DNA of 64,000 nucleotides, taken from Fasciola hepatica. Taxonomy: Eukaryota; Platyhelminthes; Trematoda; Plagiorchiida; Fasciolidae. The notes under the pieces were generated by a model. The model saw only the letters and a program-made list of their open reading frames with translations, searched no databases and was not told the origin of the DNA. The DNA lies in NCBI GenBank assembly GCA_948099385.1, contig CANUEZ040000116.1, positions 14,853,501-14,917,500 on the forward strand, read 5' to 3'. Position numbers and translations under genes: made by a program. This document shows positions 47,555 through 57,444 of the stretch, one piece after another; positions within the stretch are counted from its first letter, which is position 1; every line of letters begins with the position of its first letter.

Positions 47555-47597
47555 GCACACGACCGGTTTCGAGGTTGTTGCCGCTCATCAGGTATGC
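47555..47597 (-). ncRNA. Hammerhead ribozyme, Penelope-like type
   Basis: Minus strand. Stem I is GCATAC (47597-47592) pairing with GTGTGC (47560-47555), one G-U pair. The core CTGATGA lies at 47591-47585. Stem II is 47584-47571 (G-C, a mismatch, two G-C pairs, six-base loop). The core GAAA lies at 47570-47567, followed by the self-complementary stem III ACCGGT and a GTC cleavage triplet ending at 47561. All invariant core bases are present. The very short palindromic stem III is the arrangement described for hammerheads of Penelope-like elements, where dimers cleave. No Penelope RT/GIY-YIG ORF was found nearby, so this is an orphan terminal fragment. Confidence 0.75.
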
Positions 47598-47605
47598 GTA
47601 CCCGG

Positions 47606-47608
<3 letters not shown>

Positions 47609-47637
<29 letters not shown>

Positions 47638-48604
47638 GGTTTATTTCGGAAGCGCCCGAAGCATGCCATGTGCATGATCATGTAGATACAGGTGATGGAA
47701 TGGACAGATATAATTCATGGAAATATGGAGACTCTCATTAAAATGTTGGGTAAAAAGGCTCAGAAGGGTGAATAAGGTAGGATGAAAATAGTATAAACGT
47801 ATGCACACCATAGAGATTGTGTATAGTTTAAATGAGCTCAAGAGCGGATTTGAATGGACGCCCGGTGAATTTGAAATTCAAGGTCAGGTGGACTGATTGG
47901 CTGGTCCCGGGCAATTACATATGGAGGCAGACTGGTAAACATGAGAAAAGCTGGAAATCGGTATAAAGAATTGCAGTAGCGAGGAACGATGGAGAAAAAG
48001 GTGAGGTGCATTGCAGTGGATTAGATGACAATGAAGCATTGGTACTTTGCAGTGAATTGTCGGCGGACAGGACACAAAACTCACCGTAAAACAGGCAGCG
48101 AGCAATGCAGGACGTAGAGGGATGATCAGATGACAAAAACAATTTAGAAGGATTGGATACGGTAGATGTGAGGTACAGATGTAGAGTTGATGGATGCCTA
48201 TGATGACGGTCGTTGGGATGATAGCAAGAGAAATGGCAGGTGAGGAACTGCAAGATGCAGAGCGCATGCACATAGATATATATGCGTAAGTTTATATATA
48301 TATATATATAGATTAATTGTATATATATGTATAGGTTAAAGAGAAGCAGGAGCAATAACAACGGGGTCCTAGAAAGAAATTATCAGTCAATAGGAGGAGT
48401 AGGTAATGTTAGATCAATTTGTCGTAGGATTAACTTTGGAATTTCGTGGTGGATTAACTTCATGACAAGTGCACGTGGCAGCCCAACGGAGAGAAAAATA
48501 GAATGTGGAAGCACAGAAGTGATGAAGACTGTTAGGAGCAGTTCATGGAAGAGTGAAGATGAAAGACAGGATCAAGGAAAACAGGTAAGAATGGGTCTAA
48601 TTAT
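47609..48604 (-). repeat. Family-B retroelement 3' region, copy 2
   Basis: Matches 741-1727. The minus-strand 3' end is a perfect hairpin TTCGG/CCGAA (47645-47660), box GAAATAAACCATT and (ATT)n tail (47609-47637). The tail directly abuts the hammerhead segment, so the element probably inserted beside it. Minus-strand frames 47884-48273 and 47915-48361 resemble those in copy 1 but are unidentified. A TA simple repeat lies near 48290-48325. Confidence 0.8.
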
Positions 48605-48797
48605 TTGATCAATGCAGGTGCGAGATGTAGTGACGGACCAGAGGAATCGGGTAGTGACAGGTCAAACAATTTGGAACTGTAAAAAAACGTCACGACGTAA
48701 CATTGTCATTACAATGGTGGAACATGGAAAAGCGGACCACACTGGAAGGTACAGAAAAATGCCTGTAGCGAGCAATAAACGGATCAACACTATGCTC

Positions 48798-48925
48798 ACC
48801 GGCATCTGCGACGAAGGGCTGTACTGGGTGTCAAAGATGTCTGAGCTCATCCTAAGGGTGTATGAACTGAGCAATCTGTCACTGGCTCCCAGAGGGATAC
48901 GAGACCCTCGTATCGTCCTACTACC
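48798..48925 (+). repeat. Dispersed repeat S, plus copy
   Basis: See 47215-47345; inverted relative to it. It sits within an unrecognised open frame (48612-48998). Confidence 0.6.
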
Positions 48926-49320
48926 TTGTAGGCTAGACGTCCTGATCAAAAGTAACCGGATAGTACTAAGCCCACATGCCTACATGGGATGGAAATGACG
49001 ACGTGGAAGCCAAGCCGTGACATGGCACCGTGTCCATCAAAGTGTTAGCTCAAAGTTGTTCTCTGTGATGGTTATGTTGTGGCAAATTGTGTTCGAACTT
49101 CGGCGAGATTTCTCTCGTGGTTCTACGCTTTTTTGTTTCATGTTCTTGCGTGGCACCGCGCTTCTGCACCTTGTACCGTGTTTCCGGTAAATAAATTATA
49201 TATACATCGCACAATAACTGGGTATTATTGTGGCTCATTGTTTATGGTACCCATAAGCTTATGATGGCTGAGTCAAACACTTAGATTAGAAGAGTCTCAT
49301 CACCGGTCGAGAAGGCATCG
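48926..49320. other. No gene; possible LTR-like end
   Basis: AATAAA at 49191-49196 within a T-rich stretch, followed by TGGTACCCATAAGC near 49245. That weakly resembles an LTR end next to a primer-binding site. No paired LTR was found. Confidence 0.2.
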
Positions 49321-49584
49321 CTATAAGAACAGAGCAGATCTCGCTACCCAGCTCTGGGCCTCCTCTTCTACCTTCTCAGTACCATATATGCAGCTTACCA
49401 AGTAGACTAACTTCTCAACAGTCTCTAACATCAAAAAGTCGAACAGGGGCAGTGAGCTGTTTCCAGTGTTGTAGATACGCTTTAGACTTCTGTAACAAAA
49501 ACGCGAACTAGGAGAACCAACTCTGGTGCCATTGTAGCGCGCCCTACAAAAAAAGCTACGTAAGGTGAACGACGAAGTCTTCAA
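49321..49584 (-). pseudogene. LINE RT scrap (KLVYLVSCI block)
   Basis: Minus frame containing VEKLVYLVSCI, then KVEEEAQSWVARSALFL. This resembles the VEKFVYLGSCIS..G..E.EI..RI.KAR.AF region that follows the RT domain in RTE/L1-like LINE proteins. The part before it (SRFCYRSLKRIYNTGNSS) is unrecognised. About 35 informative residues. Confidence 0.5.
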
Positions 49585-50094
49585 ATTGATCTAGTGCATT
49601 TGAATGCATTAACGACCGTTCGTGAAATGAATTTAGCAAAAACGAAAGCAGGAGCGATCAGCCCGCACGATGAACGATGTGTTAAGTCATTCCAACTGCC
49701 CAGGCTGCGGTCCAAAAGAAAAAATCGAACTCAACATGCCCTTAACCGCCACTTTTCGGCCGTAGAAGGAATCGGACAATCCCTCTCGCATGTTTGCTCG
49801 TACTTTACCAACCACGAACAACGTTTCCCTTTTCCGAATTGTACAGCAATCCCACGCTCTGATTAATCAATGTCATTTGACGTAGCAAAAATTATTTCAA
49901 AACATATATTCCCATCGTAAACAAGTTACTGTGTTAACACAGGACCAATTAACTTGCACATAAATTCGGTGGTCTCTAGCATTGAAAACCTAATGAAGAG
50001 GGGATTTCTATTTAGAGATTTCATCGACAGAGTCAAATAACCGACATTTTTATTCGGTAAGTTCTCTTGTCTCTTTGAAAGATAAAAAGTAAGA
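49585..50094. other. No supported gene
   Basis: Open frame 49594-49866 (+) is unrecognised; no repeat match seen. Confidence 0.3.
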
Positions 50095-50796
50095 CTATTT
50101 TCTATCTTCTTCCCCGTAGTAGAGGTCGTCGATTAGCTGTGGTACTACATAGTGAGCCAGCCTGATAGACAAATACAACCTATGAAGCCTAACGATTTTG
50201 CACAACTGTGATATGGTCAACCCACGAGATCCATGCTTTATGATTGTTACAAAAAACAAAATCGGAGGCATAAAATTGCTAACCCTGTTATAAGGATTCA
50301 GATAGTCTAAAAAGAAAACCATGAACTTACCAGAACTGACGGTGAGCAGAGTTTTCGAGAAACTTATTCTTCAAGTACCGCACAACAAACCGGCGGATCA
50401 GTGGTAGCTTTGGGGTTTCCGTGCTGTCAGATGTCTCTTTTTGTTTGGTGTAAATGCCCTTCATAGACGAAACGGACAAGTTGTTCAGTTCTGGGATACA
50501 TCCATGACTGGTAATCATTCTGAATTAAACGGAAGACATGAAGATCTCGAGCATACGCCTACCTCCTCAAATGGTCACATACACCGTGGTTTTCGTCTAG
50601 AGTGGTAACCCTAAAATTTTTTGAACAGTTTTGTGGATCTCACGTACGAGAACGAACTTTTGCTGAATCTGAAGGGACGAGGGAACGCACAAATACTTGG
50701 GAGGAGGGATGCTCTTTTTTGGCCGTTTCATTGCCACTTTTAAGCTTCGATTAACTTCATCCTTGGACAGAGTTGTTGCTAAGGCCATGACAAGCA
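50095..50796 (-). pseudogene. Possible host-gene exons (unidentified)
   Basis: Minus strand. A strong splice acceptor (pyrimidine tract then CAG, 50799-50797) precedes an ATG at 50788 and an open frame to about 50597 (MALATTLSKDEVNRSLKVAM...). A donor-like GTAGGC starts at 50562 and an acceptor TTCAG ends at 50520, giving a 43-base intron. The next exon reads YQSWMYPRTEQLVRFVYEG and, shifted, LPLIRRFVVRYLKNKF, ending at donor GTAAGT (50330). A third stretch reads LNPYNRVSNFMPPILFFVTI and RLAHYVVPQLIDDLYYGEE. Frames do not join cleanly, so this may be a pseudogene or chance. A faint resemblance to TAF1B/Rrn7-type proteins is too weak to name it. Confidence 0.3.
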
Positions 50797-50861
50797 CTGA
50801 AACAAACGAAGGAAAACAAGAGACAATGAAAGTGGACAGAACAAATACTATATTCGGAGTT

Positions 50862-51440
50862 ACGTCAAGGCAACCAAATATTCGTGGCTGATGTACTCTC
50901 ACGAGCCACACCACCAAATGCGGAATACGAACGTAGGACTGAAACGGTGAATACTGCACTGGTGGTAACGGGACCTGAACTGTCTCGAACCCGAAACGCC
51001 AAGACCGCGGATCCTTGTCTACAATCCCTGAAGGAAGTTATCATCCAAGGATGACAGGAAGATGAAAGAACTGGTACTTTTTTATTATATGCTTGTGCAT
51101 GAGTGCAATGGAAGGGGTGTACACCCCATAGCCACAAAGGCCCACTGCGCCATTGAGGATAACCGGCAACCAGATTGTGAGACTTGGTGGCGGAGAACCA
51201 GATAAGGTCCCAATAAGTAGGGTGTGGTAACGATCCGGATGACAGAGGATTATTTTCCATCACCAAAATTAGCAGAAGTATTGCCTTATTTCAAATTCTG
51301 TGGTGAGCTACCAGCAAAAGATGAACTGATTTTTTGAGGTGAGCGTTTCGTGGTCCCGCAAGCCCTTCGGAAAGACGATGTGTATCTGTTACACCGTTCA
51401 AAAGTAGGTACTAATGGATGTACAAGGAGCATAGAAATTC
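50862..51440 (+). pseudogene. Ty3/gypsy pol remnant (RNase H end to integrase start)
   Basis: Plus strand. GNQIFVADVLSRATPP (50869-50916) matches the ADxLSRA signature that ends the RNase H/tether region of gypsy pol. TADPCLQSLKEVIIQG (near 51003-51051) is the typical ADP.LQ.L..VI..GW linker, with the Trp now TGA (51052-51054). After an interruption come LPYFKFCGELPAKDELIF and GERFVVPQALR (51273-51360), then LLHRSKVGTNGCTRS (51388-51432), the start of the integrase zinc-binding domain with its HxxxxG..., Cys-containing pattern. No protease, catalytic RT box or integrase core was found. Confidence 0.75.
51058..51236. repeat. Insertion inside gypsy pol, flanked by GGATGACAG
   Basis: About 180 bases with no counterpart in gypsy pol split the linker. 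GGATGACAG occurs at 51049-51057 and again at 51237-51245, like a target-site duplication. On the minus strand the insert ends A-rich (near 51080-51090), as in a SINE, but no convincing pol III promoter was found. Confidence 0.4.
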
Positions 51441-51670
51441 AGCCGTATAAATTCATCAACGAAAACGTTTGAGCTATCACCGGTCAAAGGAATTAAGGCC
51501 AAAGAGGTACCATTAGTATCTATAACTGAAAATTTCACTAAGGAATGGAGTAGGACTTCTGGTTTTGGGAGATGGGAGAGATAACGATCAACGTGAAACG
51601 GACGCTTTAGGCTTGTATTTTGAGTGTGCATAGACGTTACCGTGGAAAACAAGCAGCAAACGAATAACCA

Positions 51671-52130
51671 ATGTGTGCACCCACTGTTTCAAACCTGCGA
51701 GTAGCAGAAGACGAGGCACAAAAGTTACTACGAGGACGAAACAAGTCGACAGGACATAATGACACACATTCGTTCACCATTAAACCGTTGGTTACTGTGA
51801 TCAGAAGAAATCTTTGTCGTCTCTGTTGTGCTACGCCCAATCAAGTAGTACCGGCAGACTGGAAGGTAGTGGCAGTGGTGGCTATCCACAAGAGAGATTC
51901 ACGATCACAGCAGCAGAAGTGGCACTACCGAATTGTAAGCCTTACCTCCTAGAGGTTGGTAAGAGAAGACACCCGTAGGCAGTTGGTGGACCATTTGTTG
52001 CTTTGTAAAGCACGAGTTTATAAAAGGCAGATCGAACCTCTCAAAACTAGGCATTTTAGACAAAGTCACAAAAAGCTAGACGAAGGAACGATCGTGAAAG
52101 TGTCATGTAGACGTCACCAAGGCTGGAAAA
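51671..52130 (+). pseudogene. Family-1 LINE RT fragment
   Basis: FTIKPLVTVIRRNLCRLCC, then VPADWKVVAVVAIHKRD and YRIVSLTS (51671-51952) align with the family-1 RT (AIIKPLADIIAPSVCRLYR, WKVAAVVAIHKS, YRPVSLTS). After a stop, 51956-52130 continues with VDHLLLCK and KKLDEGTIVKVSC, the stretch leading to motif A. The catalytic Asp region is lost (CRRHQGW). No FADD box. Confidence 0.7.
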
Positions 52131-52584
52131 GATTGTTCGTGGGAGAGTGGTACCTTTCTAGGAGTGGCAACTGCCCTTCCCTCCGTCTGTTCCACTGCCC
52201 GTCAGTAAGTACCTGTTGAGGTAGATCTGGAGAACGTAGGTAATTTGACGAAATCTTATCCTCCGTTACAGTAGTGGAACCTTTCATTGCCAAAACCATT
52301 ATCCTTTTACGGTTATCGTAAGGAGCGACAGATGTTGTGGCCACAACAGCAGCGTACGTGTCGTTGATTTTGGTTGGACTGTCCATCGATGTTGTAATGG
52401 TGTTTATTATGGAAGACATTAACACTGACGTCCATGATGCTGACGGCTTAACCGTATCCGTGCCGAGGGCATTGCCTTCATTTTTTCTTCTCCGGACGCA
52501 TGAAAATTGATAACTACGAGAATTCGATACACGACTCTTTGAGCAAAGAATCACTACATTCCTCCTGCGTTTTCTAAAGTTCAA
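52114..52584 (-). CDS. Unidentified open frame, weakly ORF1-like
   Basis: 156 codons on the minus strand, Ser/Thr-rich. TYAAVVATTSVAPYDNRKRI then MVLAMKGST resembles the SFAEVV..P..KR.VVL.N..E stretch of LINE ORF1 proteins, but no zinc finger or downstream ORF2 is attached. Could be chance. Confidence 0.25.
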   Translation of the reverse strand: MNFRKRRRNVVILCSKSRVSNSRSYQFSCVRRRKNEGNALGTDTVKPSASWTSVLMSSIINTITTSMDSPTKINDTYAAVVATTSVAPYDNRKRIMVLAMKGSTTVTEDKISSNYLRSPDLPQQVLTDGQWNRRREGQLPLLERYHSPTNNLFQPW

Positions 52585-53734
52585 TTTTTTCTAATACACG
52601 TAGCAAGATTACCAGTGAATGGGGTAGACCTCATAGTCAGTCTACGTAAGAGCAATTTTTCAGCACCCGTATCTCATCGTGGGTCGACTTCATAGAATCC
52701 TTTCTTATTCGTTGTTATCTAGAAATAGAAGATATGGGTCGGGACAGTCACCGAAGAGTAGCAAAAGCAACATTTCAATGGGCTACACGTAGACTATTGA
52801 GACTGCAGCCTCAGAAACCACCAAGTACAAGCACCATACAAACACCAAGTCCAGAAAATGTTGGTTCTCTTCTAATAGAAATTCGGGACATCCTAAATGC
52901 CTCGTTGTCCCTCGCCATACGGTTTGGGCGAAAGATCGAGAAAAAGTTGGAAAGGTAGAAACTTTTAGGATATCCTGGCTGTCTTACGGACAATCCATCA
53001 AGCTGATGAGCTTAAGCCTGAAGTCTCACAAACTAAGAAGACTCTAGGCACACAGACAAAACTTATTTCGCCTTAGGAAAACCTTCTGACGCAGTAATAA
53101 TCCACTGGGCGACACGGGAACTGGGACGAAGATAAGCCAAATGTAGAAGCAACAGCTGTGCTGCGGTTGAAGTTGAACGTTGATATCCTATTTATGATTA
53201 TTTTCATTCACTTTTCTCTCGTTGCTATGATCCACGCCTGAACTCCATCACCACTGAAACCCCAGGAACCTAAACGGACTGATGCTGTCGTCGATTCCTT
53301 CCCCGACTTTGATCAATGACTACTTGCCCCTGGGACATCCTGAGCCCAGGATTAGGTTACCTGATTGTTAATAAGTTATCGTGCGGCCTTCGTCTTCTCT
53401 CTGGCTTGTGCCGAGTTGGTTAGCTGCTAGCTAAAGGTCTAGTATTTGTGAATCAAATACTAACACGGGGTTTATCCCGTGTCCATTTCAGAACGAACAG
53501 CACTTCGACCACTTGCACAGAACCACCTCGTTCACTACACAACGCAGCACGTCAAGAAACCAGCTCAGTTCAGTTTGCGAGGGACTCTGTGTGATGTTAT
53601 ATCGCAAGACACACACTTGACACAGAACGTCGAAACCCACTGAGACTCGATGACACAAACTGTTTGGCGTTAAGATATCACACACGATGAAAGCACATGG
53701 CTAAATAAACACACAACAATCACAAACACGATCC
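52585..53734. other. No supported gene; two adjacent hairpins
   Basis: Open frame 52734-52958 (+) is unrecognised. Hairpins AGTATTTG/CAAATACT (53441-53461) and ACACGGG/CCCGTGT (53463-53482) sit one base apart. Confidence 0.35.
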
Positions 53735-53890
53735 TGAAGTCTTGAAGTATTTCGCGGGCATGAGGCTTGAGTCCAGATATTCCCGGATCTTGTAATTACC
53801 TTCTTTTAGTTGGGGTACAGAACTGAAAGAAACTGGACAACATAGGATGGCAAACAAGCGCAAGACCGAGAAGCCATTGATTAGAAAATG
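53735..53890. repeat. Dispersed repeat fragment
   Basis: Matches 19140-19290 in the same orientation (GAAGTYTYGAAG, GGAYCTTGTAATTACCTT-like and AACTGGACAA blocks). Confidence 0.45.
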
Positions 53891-54049
53891 AAGAAACAAA
53901 TAAATACACAGTTATTTATAAACGGTTTTTTAAGTTCCCCCCCCCTGAAGACTCGTAGAATGGAAAGAAGAGAAGAAGAAAAAAACAACCCGAAAGCATG
54001 ACTGATTAGAGGGGTAGGTTAGTTTGGGAGTAGGCCATGACTTAACCCC

Positions 54050-55790
54050 AGGTGGCGATCCAAAAATGCCTGAAAGGTTGCTTTGGACGATGCCTCTATT
54101 ATTTCCTATGAAAGATTATTCCACAGAGATATAATCCTGCAGGTGAGGAAGTTTTGACGTATGAATGTGCGAAGACGGGGCTTAAACAGCATCTTACTGT
54201 GCCCACGTAGAGTTTTTGGGCTTGGACGTGTAAAAAATTGGTCCACTAATCTGCAGAGAATAAGTTGCACATAAGGAAAAGATCTCCTTGTACACGTCTT
54301 ACGTCTAAAGGATAGAGATTCAGTTCAGTCAGACGAGCTGGGTAGGAGGTATGCTGCAAACCATGCACCACCTTCGTTGCCTTCCTCTGGACTCGTTCAA
54401 GCAGGTCTCGATTCTTGATAAGACCGGTGTGTACTACTTGACTGCGATATACTAGCACAGGACGGATGTACGTTTCATAGAGGAGATAGAAGTCTTCTTT
54501 TGATATATGAGGGGAGGAACGCTTAATCACATGGAAAATTCGGAAACCAGATTTGCTGGCTTTTCCTTGGTGAGAAGAAAAAGAAAGGTTTTTACAAAGC
54601 CAAAGTCCTAGTAGTGTGTGCTGGTCTACGTTTCGGATTTGAGTGTTACTTCTGATCCAGAAAGGATGGTCGGGAGTTCTGCCAAGTGTCATTGAGACAC
54701 ACTTGTAGTCATTGGTTGGCAAGCCCTATTTAGAAGACTAGCGCTTTGCTGCGACCATGGCCGCTTGCAATTCTACTGGATCAGATCCCCATATTGTCAC
54801 ATCGTTCGCATACATTGCTACGTTGACGGGGATGACATCAGGCAGGTCATTAATATAGATAAGAAAAAGAAAGAGGCGAAATACTGATCCCTGAGGCACT
54901 CCAATAGAGATCGGGAATGAAAAAGAGTAAGATGGCCCTATTCGAACCGCGAAGAATTGATGTGTAAGGAAGCAGCGGATAATCGAGTGCAGCTGACCCA
55001 AAATGCCATGCCTCTTTAACTTTAACAAGAGATCATGGGTCACTCCATCAAAGGCTTTGGCAAAGTCGATGAAGGCAGCATGAGATATCCGTCCATCATC
55101 AAACGCTTGTGTTAGGCTGTCCATCACGGTTAGCATATTAGTGATGCGAGATCTGTGAGGTAGGAAACCGTGCTAGGAACGAGCAAGTAGTCCATGTCCT
55201 TTAAGATGATCTAGAATGGCAGTTTTCAGAATGCGTTCCAAGACCTTGCCGGGTATGTTAGTGAGACTAATTGATCTATAACTATCCGGAAGATGACGGC
55301 TTCCTTTTTTAAAAATAGGAGTTATTACTTCTTTTTCCAACTATTAGGGGAAACATCCGTGTCTGTACATTTATGGAAAAGCGGAGTACAGGGAACGGAC
55401 ATTACCTCGGCTGTTACCTTAAGAATCCGAGAGCGGATACTGTCTAGACCCATGAAACTATAGGGATTAGGAAGACAGTTTTTGTATACATCAGTGAAGG
55501 AGATTTTAATGTGCTCCAGTGATTGGTGAACTATGGGGTTTTGAATCACTAGATGCATAAGCGTGGAAGAATCGTTGGGGATGAAGCTGAAGTAAGACCT
55601 AAGGGCTAATGCCACTTGTTCTGGAGAAGTGTTTGGAGAGCCATCAGGTAGCTGTAAGGCAAGGAGAGAGGGCGAGGTCCACCGGATACGCCTAAAGATG
55701 TTGGTAAAGGATGGACTTATTGTTTCGCGCTCGAGCAAGGAAATCTCTTTGCCGGTTTCAAAAGTATTTCCTCATCCTAGATTTACAAAG
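54050..55790 (-). pseudogene. Family-2 LINE, copy D2 (5'-truncated RT)
   Basis: Minus strand. 55325-55738 is the linker and first RT block (ENISFTDV-type, ...SFMGLDSIRSRILK, SPNSWKK). A shifted frame gives ISLTNIPGKVLERIL near 55215-55265. 54738-55136 holds motif [30 protein letters not shown] and the catalytic box YAND (Asp to Asn). 54246-54722 is the C-terminal half (LPTNDYKCVSMT, YIRPVLVYRSQVVHTGL, VQGDLFLMCNLF). A TAG replaces a Gln codon near 55172. The 3' UTR includes a nine-base G run (minus) near 53940. Inactive. Confidence 0.85.
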
Positions 55791-55862
55791 ATTTCTGATT
55801 AATATGAAGCTATTTGCATCAATCGTTAGATCTGTGGACCTATAAACTGCAAATAGTCGCGC

Positions 55863-57444
55863 TCATTCTTCTAATAGCCGACGTAATCTTCTGTGAAGTG
55901 GCCGTTTATTTCTATCGGTTTTGTGAGTTCTGGGTGCAGTTTGCAGGTTATCAACGCTTGAACCCCAAAGGGGTACATCGTCTGCGCACATGGCAATGTT
56001 CATAAAAAGGGCTGTCGGAAGATCGTTTATGTAGATCAAGAAAAGAAGAGGACCTAAGATCGACCCTTGGGGGACCCCAGTTGTCACTGGGGAGGGTTGA
56101 GATAAAATATTCCCGACTTTAACCACAAAGGTGCGGTCGGTAAGGAAGCTGCGTAAGATGGCCAACATGGGACCTATAATCCCGTGTTTGCAGCTTATAC
56201 AGCAGAGGGGCATGGGGGACCTTGTCGGTAGCCTTACCAAAATCGATGAATACAGCACGTGAGAGCTGGCCATCATCGTAGGTTTTCGTCAGACTACCCA
56301 TGACAGTAAGCATATTGGTGATGCATGATCTTCCAGGAAGAAACCTATGTTGGGACGGGGAGAGGATCCTATTTCTATGCAGATGGGAAAGAACCGCACT
56401 CATAAGAACTCGCTTGAAAATTTTGCTGGTGATGCTAGTTAGACTTATGGGTCTACCACCCTTCTTATAGATGGGCGCGATGACTGCTTTTTCCAGCTAC
56501 CGAGGAAAACTCCATCGTCAACACATCGCTGAAAAAGAGAGGCATAAGGAGCAGCTAACGTGTCCACGGTTTCCTTGAGAATGCGGAAGTGGATTAAGGC
56601 AGGACCCATAGAGCAGTATTGGTTGAGCCGTCGGAAACCTTGTGCGGCTGCACCAATGGGAATAGTGATGTGGTTAAGTGTAGTGACCAGAGATATCGGG
56701 TGTATGGTAGGGTGGGATGATATGGGTAAGAAGCTAAGAACCGTATGAAATTAGGAGCTGAAGGCCTCGGCTACTTGGCTGGGGGAAGTGATTGGGGATC
56801 CGGCACCATCTTCGAGAGCTAGTGGCGTCGGAGCTGTGCCCCTTAGACGACACATGTACTGAAGGAAAAATATCTTATTGGTCCGCGCTCGATCAAGTAC
56901 AGATCGTTGGACTGCATTCTGATAGGACCTAATCTTGTCTTTGCATATGTTGCGTATGATCCTGGATTTTTCTGCATCGCGGGCAAGATCTGTGGCTTTG
57001 TATCTAACAAAGAAGCGTGCGCGTTCGTCTAGAATGCGCCTAATGGGGCGAAGAAGGGGCCGCTTACTGGTCTGTGGAAGACGAATTCTGGGGACAAATA
57101 GCCTATCGGCTAGGGAGATTAACTCTCTGAGATTCTCTGCCATTTTATCAGCAGAGTTACCTAGGTTAGCTGAATGTAGCTGGGAGCAAATAAATGCACA
57201 GACTTGGTCAAAATTGGTCCCTTTGAACGATCTCAAAATTTTGATTTCTGAGGGAAGAGGAGGTCATTTCACAATGTATTCGAGCCCAATGAGAATGTGA
57301 TCACTTTTGCCGAGAGGCGGCAAGTAGTGCACCACGTCTGTTTGGAACCATTCATTGGTGGTGACCAGGTCTAGTAGGGACGGGGCATGCCCTGTGCGAT
57401 ATCTAGTCGGATCTTTTTCGTTTTGCACCCATGAGTTGATGGTA
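55863..57444 (-). pseudogene. Family-2 LINE, copy D1 (endonuclease end to RT)
   Basis: Minus strand. 57264-57444: INSWVQNEKDPTRYRTGH, LLDLVTTNEW, PPLGKSDHIL, the C-terminal third of the APE endonuclease. 56751-57236: linker. 56400-56650: decayed first RT block (NQYCSMGPALIHFRILKE). 56119-56403: LSPSQHRFLPGRSCITNML and motif [12 protein letters not shown]. 55863-56276: [20 protein letters not shown] and box CADD. The sequence breaks about 20 codons after CADD. Upstream, the endonuclease is cut at 57445 by the tail of a family-C copy. Confidence 0.85.

Noticed and set aside
48612..48998. 128-codon open frame (+)
   Set aside because: Partly repeat S, which is non-coding in its other copy.
48990..49250. 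Solo LTR
   Set aside because: Only an AATAAA and a weak primer-binding-like TGGTACCC; no partner or terminal inverted bases.
53003..53025. CTGATGAGCTTAAGCC as a second hammerhead
   Set aside because: No GAAA core after the stem and no stem I.
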